Shown here piece by piece: positions 45,530 through 58,510 of a DNA stretch of 64,000 nt (positions within the stretch are counted from its first letter, which is position 1; each line of letters starts with the position of its first letter). The notes beneath the pieces were generated by a model. That model searched no databases, was not told the origin of the DNA, and was given only the letters and a program-made list of their open reading frames with translations. The position numbers and the translations under genes were made by a program. Source of the stretch: Fasciolopsis buskii (Eukaryota; Platyhelminthes; Trematoda; Plagiorchiida; Fasciolidae); contig LUCM01004444.1 of assembly GCA_008360955.1 (NCBI GenBank), positions 18,344 through 82,343 of the forward strand, given 5' to 3'.

Positions 45530-46250
45530 TAAACGTAAGCCAATAAACAAGTCAAAACGTACGGTACCAGCATTCCTAGCTGGCGGAACATGACGACTTT
45601 GGAGAGATGACAAGGGTGATAAACAGAATAGGTATACAGTGCATACGTCAAAGGTTTTTGACGGGTGGAAAGGATAAAATGATATCCGCTGACGGCTAGG
45701 CAAAAATGCTTACTGGCGTTATACGCCACCAGCACTTTCAAACCAGACGTACCACATTTCTTCTGGTGGGAATAGGACGTCGTGAGGAAAAACCGTACTG
45801 ATTTACAAACCCCAAGAATTGATTGTTGAAGGACCGCTCCGATGGCAATGTCACAAGTATCTACTCTTATTGTTAGGCATTGCAGATGATGGAGAGTTTG
45901 CAAGCAACGTAGTCCGAGCTAAGACTAATTAGTTCTCCGAAAACACTACTCTTGCCACATCCGTAAGACCTAACTTACGTGGACTGCCACGAAGCAGGTC
46001 CGTTAATAGAACCCAGCTTTTAGCCAGGTGGGTATGAAGTGGGTATGAAGTTAACTAACATGAAAAATGTTTTAAGCTCCTTGAATGATGACGACATGGC
46101 ACAATGGAGGACGGGACGTAATTTATTTTCACAATGTCCAATGCATCGTGTGATCTCGTGGCCGAGGAACGTCGGTTCTTTTCTGCCGAGTTTACAATTA
46201 TCAGAATTTCCTAAGCAGAGTTGGGTAAGGGTTCCCCCAGGCTCCAGATT
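45530..46250 (-). pseudogene. Ty3/gypsy RT-RNase H fragment (old copy)
   Basis: Minus strand at 46200-46020 reads DNCKLGRKEPTFLGHEIT and ELKTFFMLVNFIP, the end of RT and the connection. The frame at 45903-45526 gives DTCDIAIGAVLQQS (RNase H aspartate block), SGYHFILSTRQKPLTYAL (the T-D-H-K-P block changed to TRQKP). Some blocks are missing and an RNase H aspartate is lost. More diverged than elements A to C. Confidence 0.65.
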
Positions 46251-46464
46251 GTCTACTCGCCCTGAAAACCTCTCGAAATACTCCCAAACAAACTGCGTCT
46301 CGAACATCCCCCTCCCAAACACTAACTTCTCGTGGCGGAAGCGTTTCCGCCAAGTTAGGAGGCAAAAGCGAATGACTGACGCTTTCCGTTGAGTTGAGTA
46401 GTCTTTGGTAATCAATCTAGGGGAAATGGCAAAACCTTGTTTCCAAACCAACCGCTAGCAGCTT

Positions 46465-46610
46465 AGGAATCGAACACGTGTTCACTGGCACCTGTGGCCG
46501 AGGTAGACATGCACCGTTGATGATTTTCAACAAGGATGGAACACTTGTACATTGCTTTAAAGGCTTTGCAATGCTAAATAGGGTATTGAGGTAACATGAT
46601 GCATCGCATG
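46465..46610 (+). repeat. SINE-like repeat with a degenerate hammerhead motif (copy 3)
   Basis: Starts with GGAATCGAACACG (B-box-like, 46467-46479). Then GCACC (46511-46515), TTGATGA (core C changed to T), TTTTCAACAAGGATGGAACAC and TTGTACATTGC follow in the same order as copy 2. GAAA is changed to GGAA. Non-functional. Confidence 0.5.
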
Positions 46611-49489
46611 AAGATCGTATTAAACCTATTGTAAACTCATAATGCATTAAAAATAAACTCAAGACAACCAACAAAAATAAAAGTAGAAAAGTGAGTAGAA
46701 ATTAATGGACCTTGTGGTGTAAGCATTCACTACTTATCTCTCTAACCATTCCTGTAGTTGGACATTCCGTAGAATCACCATACCTTTCTGGTGAAGATTT
46801 GTTCTCTAAGCACATAATTTATGAGTCCAGTGAGATCTTAGTACCAAACCAGTGAAAGTGTTTGCCGAAAAATCTGTCGTGATTCAGTATGAAAATCATA
46901 GGTTGAAGAATGTTATACTGATTCATTGCGGTGTCTTTTGAATAATGTGTGGCTTCAAAGAAATTAACTTTTCAGAGACAATAAACTACGTATAACTGAC
47001 TGAACGACTTAATCAGTAGCATTCACATATCCATATATTATCGACAGTTGTTTTGGGAAACGCTAAAAATGCGCGGTCATTAGTGCCGAAAACTTTCAAT
47101 TTGACATGAGGAGCCAGACGTTTTGGAAAATTAGTAATACTCTTTTAACTAACATGACAAATAGCCATGCCAACTACCAGGACTGAACATATGGCTTACC
47201 ACTCACGATGCCGATACTCTGAGCACCAAGCTATCAGGATTTTACCCTCTGGATGCTCTGACCTGATCATTTGCCCGATTACCGAAATCTCAGCTCATGG
47301 AATGCACCATTTGTAACGTTTTGATTTTGGCAGACAGAAGTGTTTGAATTAGAATCAGTTACCAGTTTTTCCTTGACTGTAAATTGTCGAAAATGACAAA
47401 AACAAGTCGCGACCGCTGAGGTGTCCGGCACACTTGTAATGACTGATCATCTGGCGTGAATGGAAACAGTCAATAATGATATTGCTATGAATTTGTTCTT
47501 TGCTTCATAATAACTATAATTCAGAAGCACTATGTTCCTAAAATGATCAGAATAAAAAGACCCAAATCTGTGCAACCCAAATGTTCAATCGGGCCCTCTA
47601 GATGGGTATTGTCTACCGTTTTGAGATCCAAACAGACTGGAGAATGGGTCCAGCTGGTCGGACTTTACACCGTGACTAAGGGTTACGAAGCACACAGCCG
47701 ATGGATTTCGACGTGCAAGATATTTGCAAAGCATGTGCTTTGGATTTTCACACTTTAGGAAAAGCCGATTATAGAATATCAACATCAAGAAGTTTCAACT
47801 TGAAGGTCGCAGGTTTGTACCCTCACCATCGGTCAACTTCCGCACCTGGCAGCCCTATGCTATCTGCAATCCTTCTGAAAACGACATAAACTGTTGTTTC
47901 ATTAATAAAAACTAAAAACTAAAATACAAAAAATTTAGAGGCAAAAACATTTGTATTCCTAATTCCTTCTTCCGTTCATACCCAAACCATAGTAAATTTT
48001 CGCCAGCGTGAGAGCTTCTGACGAACGGTAGTCGGAAATTCAATGGGCGAGAAAAATGCGAAAAATATCTGAATCCAGATTTGTAGATGAAAGATTCCAA
48101 ATTTTGGACGCAAGTGATGACCCGCGTGATAGAAGGGGGCGACATGCATTGAGAATCAGTACGGTGCTTCAATTTCTGTAACTATTAAGAGACATGCGGA
48201 TACTATTAGGATTTATTTTGGAAGTTAGAGCCTCACAGATATTCACCAGCTTGGGAAACTGAGAATCTCCACGTCAACAAAGATGGGGAAGTGGATAAGA
48301 AAAATGTAGAGGATGTGCCAGGTGTTGCAGCCCCAAAGTCTGCAACCCAGCCCACAAATACAGCAGCTACGGGCCGTTATTATCAAAACGCAAGCGGAAA
48401 GTCTGTATAAAAGCGTTCGAGATAAACACTACGTTGCCTGAGGTGAGTTTTGTACGACACACTATGAAATAAACAGTAAACAAAGGTGTTGCTATAAAAG
48501 ATGTTCACTGGTAGGTTATCGCGATTAAAATTCCGCATTGTGTCGTAGTAAATTGATCGGAAATGGTGGTCTAGTAGTCGTCATTCTGGTTAGATCAAAA
48601 AGCTTGCACAGTGACATAACGAATTCGTTCTTGCTTTTGATGCAACATATCTTTGTTTCCTCCATCTAAGGAAAACTCTAATTTGCACAGAACTGTCGAC
48701 AGTAGCCCTGAAATATCGCTTCAAAAGTGAGAGTTTTCATCTCCACAAAAAACTGCCGTCCATTCCTACTGCGGCCTACGACAGACTCCCCGGTTTGGTT
48801 TTCCCCACTTCAGGAAAACCAGCCAAATTCAAATTGTTTTCCGTAATTTTTCATGTAAGAAGTCCGAAATCCCTTTCTAACAAGAATTAGCGGTAAGTTA
48901 CACTTTGGTTTGATCCTCGCTGCTCTGTAGCAATAGGTAGTTTCCGTTGTTTTTGCAAGTAAGCTTGTGGTATATTTAAGATGCCCAGAAATAGCTTTAA
49001 GATATATTACACATATCCCTGGTATCAGTTCTGAAGTGTCACTTTGGACGCGTCTTTTTGTTTTTCCTCGTTTGAAAAATCTTGGTCTAGACCTTACCCA
49101 CTTTTCAGCACCGTTTCTTGTTTCGAACGATGGGTATCAAATCCTCGTTTATCGCATGCTTGTGGAAAATGGCGGCTAAAGGTATTGAGTGCGGCGTTTT
49201 TGAAATGTGGGTCCATGCAAAATTCTCAAGGCCGCAAAACGAGCAATATACACTGTGTCCAAAATGAGTGACTGGAATGGTTCGGTCCCGAATGCAAAGA
49301 ATCCAAAAAGAAGCCCATCAGGGGACTGATAGTCGCATATGCGGAAGCTAGTTCAAGGAGCTCCATAAAAACACAGTGGCAACGAGGGATGAGAGGCGGC
49401 ACAGGATGTCCTTTGCGGATTTCGCGAGGACATCGAAACGAGGGCTCCAGGTGCTCCAAAGAATAGGACGGCAAGTGTGATCGTGGTTT
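46611..49489. other. Intergenic sequence, no supported gene
   Basis: Short frames at 47543-47758 and 48967-49271 have no recognised domain. A short stretch at 47815-47840 (GTTTGTACCCTCACC) may be a pol III B-box remnant. Confidence 0.3.
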
Positions 49490-51490
49490 CAACACTCCCA
49501 ATCTCAGCGCAAGTCAGGGAGAAAAAATGCAAGTGAAAAAATCGCAATCGACCGTGAAAAATGGGTTGCAGCTGAAGACAGAAACTGGTGGTGAAGATCT
49601 TCAGCTCAAGTTGAAAGGGGTAGTTAGAGAGCTTCTAGAACTGAAGGAAAATTAAGAACCGATCACAGCCAGGAGTCGCAACTTACTGGTCCTTAATGCC
49701 GAGGAACCGGTTATCAGACAATCCAAGGCCAGAAGGGAGTTAAAGTATAAGAGAGTAAGGAATATCCTGCAGCATTACGAAAGGTACACAAAGTTGATGT
49801 GTAGTAGCAACCCAGAGGGGAGAGGGCTTTGAACTCGTAGCAGCAACGTCATTGCCGGTAGAATTCCGGGATGCTGCCGTCAATGACCAGGCACTGACCA
49901 CGGTGGTGCCCATTTACCGTAGCAAGGAAAGGGTTATAACATCATCGTCAATGGGCCTCTTAATGGTTGAAATAAAGAGCTCAGACCCTCACTATCAAAA
50001 AGCAGATTTTGCTATAGCTAACAACCTTAGCCAATTAACTTACTCTTGTACAGACATCATGATTGCATCGGCAACTGTCAGCACACCTTAAACCTCATTC
50101 TTACATCTATTCCTCTTTGGTGTTTAGTATCATTTCTTCGTTTCCGCTGGGCTCGTTGGCTTATTTCCTGGCTTCATTCTTCACTCGTTTATTCCCGCCT
50201 GGTCGCAATAATCAAATTTAGATGCACCTTTCAGCGTTATAATCCCGGTAATTAGGATGGTTCCTGTGATTTCCTGGTATGTTACTCTTGGAACGATTGA
50301 CACCTTGTGGCCGATATTCTTGTGCCTGCCTCCAATCTCGCTGAAGTTGATCGTCAAGATAGGCATTTTAAAATTCCTTATCTCTCCAAACCAGGAAAAC
50401 CGCAATCCTGCGGGCGGTCTATCCATGATTACAAAAGTGCTGTCGGGTTGAAAACAATGTAACGCAGAATGGCTCCGCTCACCTACTGGCACCATCTTGT
50501 ATGGGTTAGGGACAGACGTGCGTTCGCCATACAGGGGGCTAAAGAACGCTTTACGCATCAGAGATCCAAGCGACTAACCTTATTTACAACCTCCTAAAAC
50601 GGTATCCCGTAATTCGTGTCATTCCAAAGTTCCCCTATCTACCAATTCTCCGAATCCGGTCTCAGATCTACCCGGTAAGACCGAGTATTTCACCTCGTGG
50701 TTTGCCTCAAACCCTAATTAATCTGTTAAGCCTGTTTCTCTGCCTTCTGTTTCTAGGCTTTTCATCTTGATACAACTATCAGAAAGATCGGTCAAGCTGA
50801 TTTCAGTCGGAACCTTTCCAAGCTGCTGGGTCCGGACTGTTTTCCAACCATCGTCCTGCAAGTGTTATTTAGCCCCAGTATTACTTACTTATTACTTCTT
50901 CATTCAAACAAAATATTTCCCCCCTCAGATAGTCACAATTGCTTTTCTGATGCAAAAACATGGGTATTCTTCTAATACCTGATGACTATAGTCTCATAAA
51001 CGTTGCCTCTGCATCTCTGGGGTACCTAAATCAGTAATCTCCGACCGGTTGCATCCCTTCCTTCACACTGAAAGATTTCTGATTTTTTATGACGCTTTTC
51101 ACGCATGAGTGCATTGGCAACAGCATGCTCCATAGCCATTAGGTCCCAATGCAATAGAAGGGAGAGGACCGACAACCACCACTCTGAAACTTTCATAGCC
51201 GGGCGTTAGCCAACTGCCGTCTAACACCGTTAATAAGGGTTTCACCCGCAACATTCTAAGGGTCACCTACTAGCTGTGACCTCACATTCCTGGTCGGTTG
51301 GGTTGGAAGTCCACAGAGAAACTCACTTGGTCTCAATGGATATCTTTAAGGCCTTCGACCAAGTTTGGCGCGAAGGTATGCTGTCGAAACTGCCTTGGTT
51401 CAGGTTCCATCTAGCTTTTGTGTCGTGGACGACTCGCTCCCTCAGCAAACGAGTCATCTACGTCAGAGTTGATGTGGTTCAGTCTTAATT
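49490..51490 (+). mobile_element. CR1/Jockey-like LINE relic, ORF1 tail to RT
   Basis: 49520-49660 encodes a lysine/glutamate coiled-coil stretch (LQLKLKGVVRELLELKE). Next is LLVLNAEEPVIRQSKARRELKYK (49685-49755), resembling the conserved end of LINE ORF1. Endonuclease pieces follow: ADFAIANNLSQL (50004-50040), HHDCIGNCQHTLNLILTS (50052-50105) and an SDH-like region near 50150. RT pieces are DDYSLINVASASL (50980-51020) and VSMDIFKAFDQVWREGMLSKLP (51330-51395) with the motif A aspartate. Sequence stops near 51490. Many frameshifts. Confidence 0.6.
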
Positions 51491-53290
51491 ATTTTATGTG
51501 AATGCTGGTTGCTGCTGGAAGCATTTGGTTCCCTCAGTTTTGGTCTCAATGCTTTAGTAAACTGCAGTATTCGGAAGTGGGCGCATGTGACCGGACTGGG
51601 GACCGTCCATGAATCTAAGCCGCCACGGATGAAAAAACATCAGTTTTTATAGAATTTCTAACTCACCAGCGAACCACAGATAACTTCAACTGAAATAATG
51701 AGCAAAATGTGAGAACTTCATGACACTGACAATCCTCAACAAATACCTCATTGCAATGAGACTGACAGCTTTGGTCTCATTATAGGTGCTTAGAAATCCC
51801 AACTAATTTCTGCCACCGTCGAGAGAATACACGAAGTTCAATGGAAGCTGCTATAATAATTTATGAAGGGAGCATTGTGATGCTGGGAACCAGCTCAAAA
51901 ATGTATGAAAACTGCAAGAACGATTATACTTAACTTAACCCAAACGATATGACCAAGCCATCAGTGTAAAACATACTCGCAATATTGAGAGATAAACTGA
52001 GGGCTATGAATGATTAACTTCATGTCTCAGAGCCGGAAGTACCAACCAAAATGGAGATTTAGAATAATCACCATGCAAGTGAAGAATACATTGAAATTAA
52101 CAATAGATGTTGCTTCCTTAGAACAATTGTTTAATAAATAGTGAACGGTGACAGGACTTACTGAACGCCATTGATTGGGAAACAATTATAATTCCTGATG
52201 CTTTTAACAGCAGTGAACAAGGAAATGTTTTTCCTTTGGGTTTCAACATCCTGCACATCATCTGAGATGTTAGGATGGAGCGATTTCGTTTGGATGACTG
52301 TAACGAGACCATGCATTACTTGACTTTAAGAGTAAACTTAACTGTGGTCACAGATTACGTATGTTGTGTCAAAAAAGGTAGTGTTTTTATGAACATGTGA
52401 ATTTATAGCCACAGTCACCTAACTCTTGTGCCACTCCGAACGCCCACGCGCACATCAGTTCACTTGTGCACAAAAGAAATAAAAGCTAGTAACTTCAATT
52501 CTTTCTTCCGCGATTTTTACTCAGTATTTTGAGGAGTCAATAGCTGCACTTATTTATGACTGAAATACAGACACATTTGTAAGTAAAAGTTCATATAAAT
52601 AGAAATGAAAATATCAGTATTCCCGGGACGAAAGCCCAATTAATTTGAGGTTACCTATCAGAGAGGTGACGGACAATAAGATGAATTCTAACTTCGACAT
52701 TCGCAACTGAACGCCACAACAATGACGGTTTGACCGCCACCATCGGTGCACTCTGTGCGTAGATCCACACTGCACAGCATTTTAATGAGCGCCGAAATGC
52801 AACTGACTTCGAAGTGGAAGTTTAATTCTCCACTGAATCAAGCTAATCCTCATATCCGGTTTCTGGTTTGTGAAATGGCAGAAGAAGAAGGTGAACGATG
52901 CAGCCTCAAGAAGCCCTACGAAACGTTCTCCTCTGACTATACCTTAATGCATCAAAATCGATGCTACTGGTCAAAATATCACAAAACCAAATTACCGTTT
53001 AACAAGTTATAAAGTATTCGGTCACTTATGCTTATCGTTTGCTCAGAAAATGGACTCCGAGGCTATTTAATCTTGTGTTTTTCCTCTTGGAATGCCTCTG
53101 AAATACTCTTGTGATCGGAGGAGGCGGGCGTCACTTTCCGTTCAAATACGTCATTTATCGATCACGAGACAAATTGATCAGATGCGTTGGCTAGATTTAA
53201 CGGGCTACAAAACGAAGTCTTCCGATTGGGTGTAGACGTAGACAACAGACATCCTGCACGTGTGATCAACGAGTTGCTTCCACAGAAAAC
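51491..53290. other. Intergenic sequence upstream of pseudophosphatase gene 2
   Basis: No gene supported. A plus-strand frame at 52746-53012 has no recognised domain. The promoter of the gene at 53291 cannot be defined from sequence alone. Confidence 0.3.
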
Positions 53291-54448
53291 ATGAATCGCC
53301 ACATGTTATCTGGTCGTTTGAAACAAAAAGCGCTTAAGAATGCGGATCGACTTATTCGTCGACTGATTGACACCCAAGTACTCAAGGGATTTGCAGCCGA
53401 ATTTACGGAACAAGAAGTTATTGATGTTTGCAACATGGTGACTGAACAGCTTTTGGCCGATCCACCGCTAATTGAACTAACTACGGACAATTCTTTGATG
53501 ATTATAGGTGATACTTACGGGCAACATTCCCACCTCGTGCGCCTGTTCAACTATTACGGACATCCACCCAAACAGCGTTACTTGTTTCTGGGCAACTTTG
53601 TCAGTGCAAATGTTCGGGCGATTGAAACAGTGGCCTTACTCTTGGCCTATAAGCTTCGATACCCAAAATCTATTTATCTCCTAAGGGGTAAACATGAATG
53701 TGCCCATGTGACAAAATTCTACGGATTTTACGATGAATGCCTCAAACGATTCACTCGACGTATATGGAACGTAATTATTGATGTATTCAACTATCTGCCT
53801 GTGGCCGCTATCATAGACGATAAAATTATGTGCGTGCACAGTGGTCTATCTCCATTACCACAAGAGATGGATGTGCGCGGGTTGGCCAGTTTGAAAGAGT
53901 TCGTCAAAAAATCGATCACACTGCCGAGCGAATTGGAATCCAGTCGGTTAATCGCACATTTCGTGTGGTCCGAACCGGAAGCATCACTTGACTTTTGGGA
54001 TCAGAACCCAGCTGGTCAGGGTTATTTATATGGGATAAAAGCGGTACAAGATTTTTGCGAACGGTTCGAACTGCAACAGATTATTCGGTCAAGTGAGATG
54101 CTCAAGACGGGATTTGAATCTTTCCCCTGTCCCAAGTTGTTAACCATATTTTCTGCACCGGACTATATGGAATACTACGCGAATACGGCTGCGTTTGTCT
54201 ACTTGGAAAATTTGACGAAAGAGAAAGACGAACGCTGTGAGTTGAGATTGGCACATCCGATTGTACGACTAAGATGCAAACAAACACTTCGCATGAACAT
54301 GACCTTCAATGTATTTCCTATCGAGCTGGGTACGGGTAAGTCCTATTACAATGTATTTTCTTTTACTCTTCAGAGGTTAAGTCTGTCATTTTTAATGCAA
54401 CATTATCGCTATGTCACAAACTTTTATAGTACACCAGAGAATATGTAA
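53291..54448 (+). CDS. PP1-like PPP-family pseudophosphatase, gene 2
   Basis: An intact 385-residue frame from ATG at 53291, with the PP1 fold in order. Over about 118 residues of the core it is near 57% identical to gene 1 by hand alignment. Active-site losses are GDTYG (73-77, Y for histidine), GNFVSAN (101-107, N for the metal aspartate and A for the arginine), GKHEC (133-137, K for asparagine), WDQNPAG (A for arginine) and IRSS (265-268, S for histidine). Retained are D74, H135 and H183 in CVHSG. It should not hold two metals, so catalysis is unlikely. A GTAAGT at 54336 and a pyrimidine-rich acceptor ending at 54373 suggest a 38-nt intron. Splicing would give 366 residues, ending at the TAG at 54427-54429, close to the 363 of gene 1. 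Confidence 0.85.
   Translation: MNRHMLSGRLKQKALKNADRLIRRLIDTQVLKGFAAEFTEQEVIDVCNMVTEQLLADPPLIELTTDNSLMIIGDTYGQHSHLVRLFNYYGHPPKQRYLFLGNFVSANVRAIETVALLLAYKLRYPKSIYLLRGKHECAHVTKFYGFYDECLKRFTRRIWNVIIDVFNYLPVAAIIDDKIMCVHSGLSPLPQEMDVRGLASLKEFVKKSITLPSELESSRLIAHFVWSEPEASLDFWDQNPAGQGYLYGIKAVQDFCERFELQQIIRSSEMLKTGFESFPCPKLLTIFSAPDYMEYYANTAAFVYLENLTKEKDERCELRLAHPIVRLRCKQTLRMNMTFNVFPIELGTGKSYYNVFSFTLQRLSLSFLMQHYRYVTNFYSTPENM
54336..54373 (+). other. Candidate 38-nt intron in gene 2
   Basis: Starts GTAAGT and ends in TTTTCTTTTACTCTTCAG. Very short introns of this size are common in trematodes. The length is not a multiple of three, so splicing changes the C-terminus instead of deleting residues: it replaces 37 residues with 18. 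Confidence 0.5.
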
Positions 54449-57400
54449 GTTCGTTTCACCTATCCACCAACGAAGACATTATACAGGTGTCATGCAACAG
54501 GAGTTTTCCTATCAAGCAGCGAGATAACCCCGAGATGTTTAGCATGCTTCAGTCGACAGCCATGCCTCCATTGGTTGTGATTTTCCAGTGTGTACCGAAT
54601 CGTTCACTGGTGGTTGAGTTTCACTGCGTTTTTACTACCGGTAATAACCGTCGAGTTAGAAAAATGTAACTGTATATTAAAGGCGACGAAATGGTTAAGC
54701 TGGCTGGCATAGCCACTCCGTCAGAGATGTGTCCACGTATTCTGCACACGATGATAGAAAATTTCGTAACGACTAGCAACATTTTAACATTCTCACTTGC
54801 TGCGTACAGTGAGCATTACAAATTTTATTTGGTAGGTGAACGCCAAAATGTTCAGGAGGAAGGTACACCCTAGCTCCTTTGAGTCAGTGTGTATCTTATC
54901 TTTAGATATTACTTAGTCCCAGACCAGAAGCGCCAGAATTCTCGGTATAACACAGTTAATTTTAATTCAGATGAAGCAAGTGATGGGTGGCAAGTTGACG
55001 TGGCACGGGTTCGTTATCCATTGAGATGTGTATTGCATCACTAATTAATCAAAAGTAAACAAACGTTTATAAGAAAACTTGAAAGATTAGTAAATATTAT
55101 GCCAGTGGCATACGCAAATAAATGTGCATGAGGTATATGATAACTTATAGTAAAATACCTTAGCCAGAGACAGTGACCACAGTCCAAGAACAACTATTTT
55201 CACGGTATCAGTTTTTCTAATCTGGAAAGCGATGAACTGGAACCTAAGCGTGAAATTACAACCTGTCGAAATAATATTAGTAACAATCAGTTATCTCCTA
55301 TACACGGACTCAACAATTACCCCAAATTATCAAGAACACATAATAGCTGAACCATTCCGCTCAAGAACACATGCTGGCATTTGCATTGCCCGGAGCAAAT
55401 GTGTATTTAGGGAAAGTGTGCGGATTATGTAAATTGAACAGCCAATGGAAAATGTGCACGGTTCTGTATCAGTCCGAGATCTTAGGTCGAACGCTGGTTC
55501 ACTGAACCGATGAAGTGAAATTTGGAGGCTACGGGCCAGCTCCCAATCCTTACTGCTAATGTCTCATAAATAAGTTAACGAGTGAAATAGTCGGCAATTT
55601 TTTCAAAATTACTAACAAACAATGATGAGAGAAAATTCATAACACTTCAAACTGCGTCGTTGTTCGCACCCAAAGTTTCATAAAAGAAAGTGCCACGATA
55701 TGGCAAAATTTTGCACCTTTTTTAAAATATATCGCTTCATGCACGAGCTACCTAAATTCGAATACTTCTGGCTTCACGAATGAGCATATTGAGTTAAATA
55801 ATCCGTAGCGCTTAAGCAAAAACTGTGATAAGTTTCATTTTGTGACTTACCGGTAGGCAATATGATGTGATTGCAATTAGGATTCTGGAAGCTCCGATGG
55901 AAATTACTCTTGTAGTTAGATGGGGAAATGTGTCAGTTTGTCACACTGTAACAAAGCAAAACAATTTCAGCGCTGCGTCAGGTCAGCTTCCACATGCAAG
56001 ATCGGCTGGCATGGAGTGAACAGTCCATCAGTTGGAGAGTTAAGTGGGGAATGTTAGTGACAATGGTGTGTCAGGTGGCTCATTTCTACTTCCCACTGAA
56101 ACTGGTAAGCTAAAAATGCTGATAATTTTGTTTTTCTTAAAGGTTATCGAGCTTAAAAAATCGATAAAAATCACTTGAAAATGCTATAGTTCTTATCGAA
56201 AATGGTTACACAATTGAATTCACCTTAATGTCTTGAATGTAATTTTAGTCTTGTTCCCTCAAAGTTCCCGTACAGATCTCGTTGCAAACCTTTAATATAA
56301 CTTCTGTTGATTATCTGAGAGTCAGCCTAGACTCTGTCTTAAAACGGAGGTCCTGTACTTAATTGTTTGTTGATAAGCGGTGACATTTATCTTTTAAAAT
56401 AAGCAAATATAGGTAGTTCCGAGGTTTACCAATAGTCATTTCTAAAGTCATTCAACAATGTTTTCTTCCGCTCTACCTGTATTATTCACCCGTGATTTTT
56501 CTTGGCCTTTTGAAACGGTAGCTCGTCACAGGCTGTCGTTCACACGCCGTGATTCAACCCTTTCTGTGGTTGTTCTTTTGACTGCAACAGTCAGTCATCA
56601 TTTATTTTGATCTTATCCCACAACATATTACGGGACCCAACACAGCCATTTGTTGATCACACTCAGTCACCAGACCCGTATTTTGGCGTCTGTTTTCCAA
56701 CCTAAGCTTACCTATACCCAATCCAGAATCATTAATGTTCGCTAAACACACGAGAGAAAAAAATATACTCACGAACTCAGTTAATATTTTTCTGGCCCAA
56801 ATAGTGAACTGCTTCGAGAAACTTTTTACTGCTCGCGCGATGTACGAAAAAATATGAAGTTCACTGACGAGCATTCGAACAGAACTCTATCTCGGCCTTC
56901 AGTAACCTCCTTAGAAGGAATCAATTGCACCATACATAAAAAGTCCCAGCTAACTTTAGGATTGTCCCAATAACTTCGGTTCAACTTGAGAACCACCGTA
57001 GTGAATTAACTGCTGCCAGCCCAAGTTGAAATCATCCGCAGCCTCATATCAGATGTGCCCCAAGGCTGAGTGATTGGTCAGATCCATAATTCTGACTGAA
57101 GTTCGTACTCGCACTCGGATAACTTTCATGGGCTTGTAGGCTCACGATTCCGTCAAAAAAGGCCCATTAACCTGACTGCAAATAGTGGGAAGGAATTAAA
57201 AACTAATTCTTTTAAAACAGCCCTAGAACATGAGTTTGAAAAAAGCGGATCAACATTGGAGTGCAATTTAGTCAACGTTAGAATGCCTGCTAAGTATGAA
57301 GCAACACAGAAGTCTATAATGGTTAGTGTGCCAGGAAATAAAACGAAAACTAGAACAAGTTCTTGGTCGAAATTGGCAGAGAGACATTTCAAAGTGTAAT

Positions 57401-57889
57401 CTAACTGATCATCATGAGACCACAGCGGAGAATTTTAAAACTCTGCTTTAGAAGATCAGAGAGCATCACGAGAGAATAGGAAAAACATTCCGCCAAACAC
57501 TAGATGGTGACAGATTTTACGGTATACGGCTGTTTGTGCTTGCGAATATGAGGGGATAGCCGCTGTGGTTTACCAACATATATAAATATCTAAAGGTCAA
57601 TGATAGTTGCTGAACCTAGTGACTCTTAACTATTTAATAATCAATTCTAGGAAGATGGTTAGAATCCCGATGGTGGACGATGGCCAGGATAGGGCAAAGA
57701 TTCACTCCAAACATGTGGATGAGTTCCACCTAAGGCCAGAGTTAGTTTAAAATTTCCCTAAATCTGATGAAATCGGTACCGCGGTAAAATGGAATGGAAT
57801 AAGGTCATCTGAGTAATTCAGGACCTGAACCGCTGGGAGCCAAATAAGGTAACAAGAAAACATGTAAGGGGGGAGAAGGAAATCTTAAA
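54449..57889. other. Intergenic sequence, no supported gene
   Basis: Short frames only. AATAAA at 55117-55122 is the first clear polyadenylation signal I noticed downstream of gene 2 but is about 670 bases away. An open stretch at 57165-57400 (plus, no ATG at its start, lysine-rich) is unassigned. Confidence 0.3.
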
Positions 57890-58510
57890 ATTTTCCGGAG
57901 TTGTTGTGTACAGCCTCAAAAGATATCTTGCTTGTCTTGGTGCACTGCGTTCTATCAGTGAAACAGCGACTCGTGTAAGCAATAGTCAAAGTCGAAGGAG
58001 TGGTCAGGAGAGACACATTTAACTAATTCTGTTTTATCAATTAATGGCTTGCTGACTAGATGAATAATTGAAGCAACGGCATCTAAGGTACACCTATTAG
58101 ACTTGTAAGCAAATTAGAGGGGGTCGCGTGGGGAAGCTTTTTATGGTAAAAACCACATTTCCACAGTCTTCTGAGCCATTTTCAGTGTAGAGACTATTGG
58201 ACAAAGACAGAGTGATACCTGCTGACTGGTTGCCTTTTAAATAGGTGGGATAACGATATGCCTTCAAGAGTCGGGGATGGCACCGCATTTCAGGTACCGG
58301 TTTACGGTGGTTGCCATCAAGTCAGACAGAGAACCGGGCCCAAAATCCAGTAGTGCCGGAGCAACGCCATCCGGGACCAGGGATAGATGCTTTTGTGCAG
58401 TGTGAAATACTCGATTTCTCAATCATGGAGTGATTCAAGTATATTAAATTCAGAAATCCTATTTGAAAAGGTAATAACAAAATCCGTTTGTGGATGAACG
58501 AGATCGCCAT
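57890..58510 (-). mobile_element. CR1/Jockey-like LINE RT fragment
   Basis: Minus strand at about 58290-58095 reads RCHPRLLKAYRYPTYLKGNQ, the block leading to the first RT motifs (R-L-L-K...P-x-Y-K-K-G in the family). It continues with a degraded N-Y-R-P-I-S-L region. The upstream frame (58510-58322) has an SIPGPGW block like the S-P-G-P-D-G motif. Heavily decayed. Confidence 0.45.
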
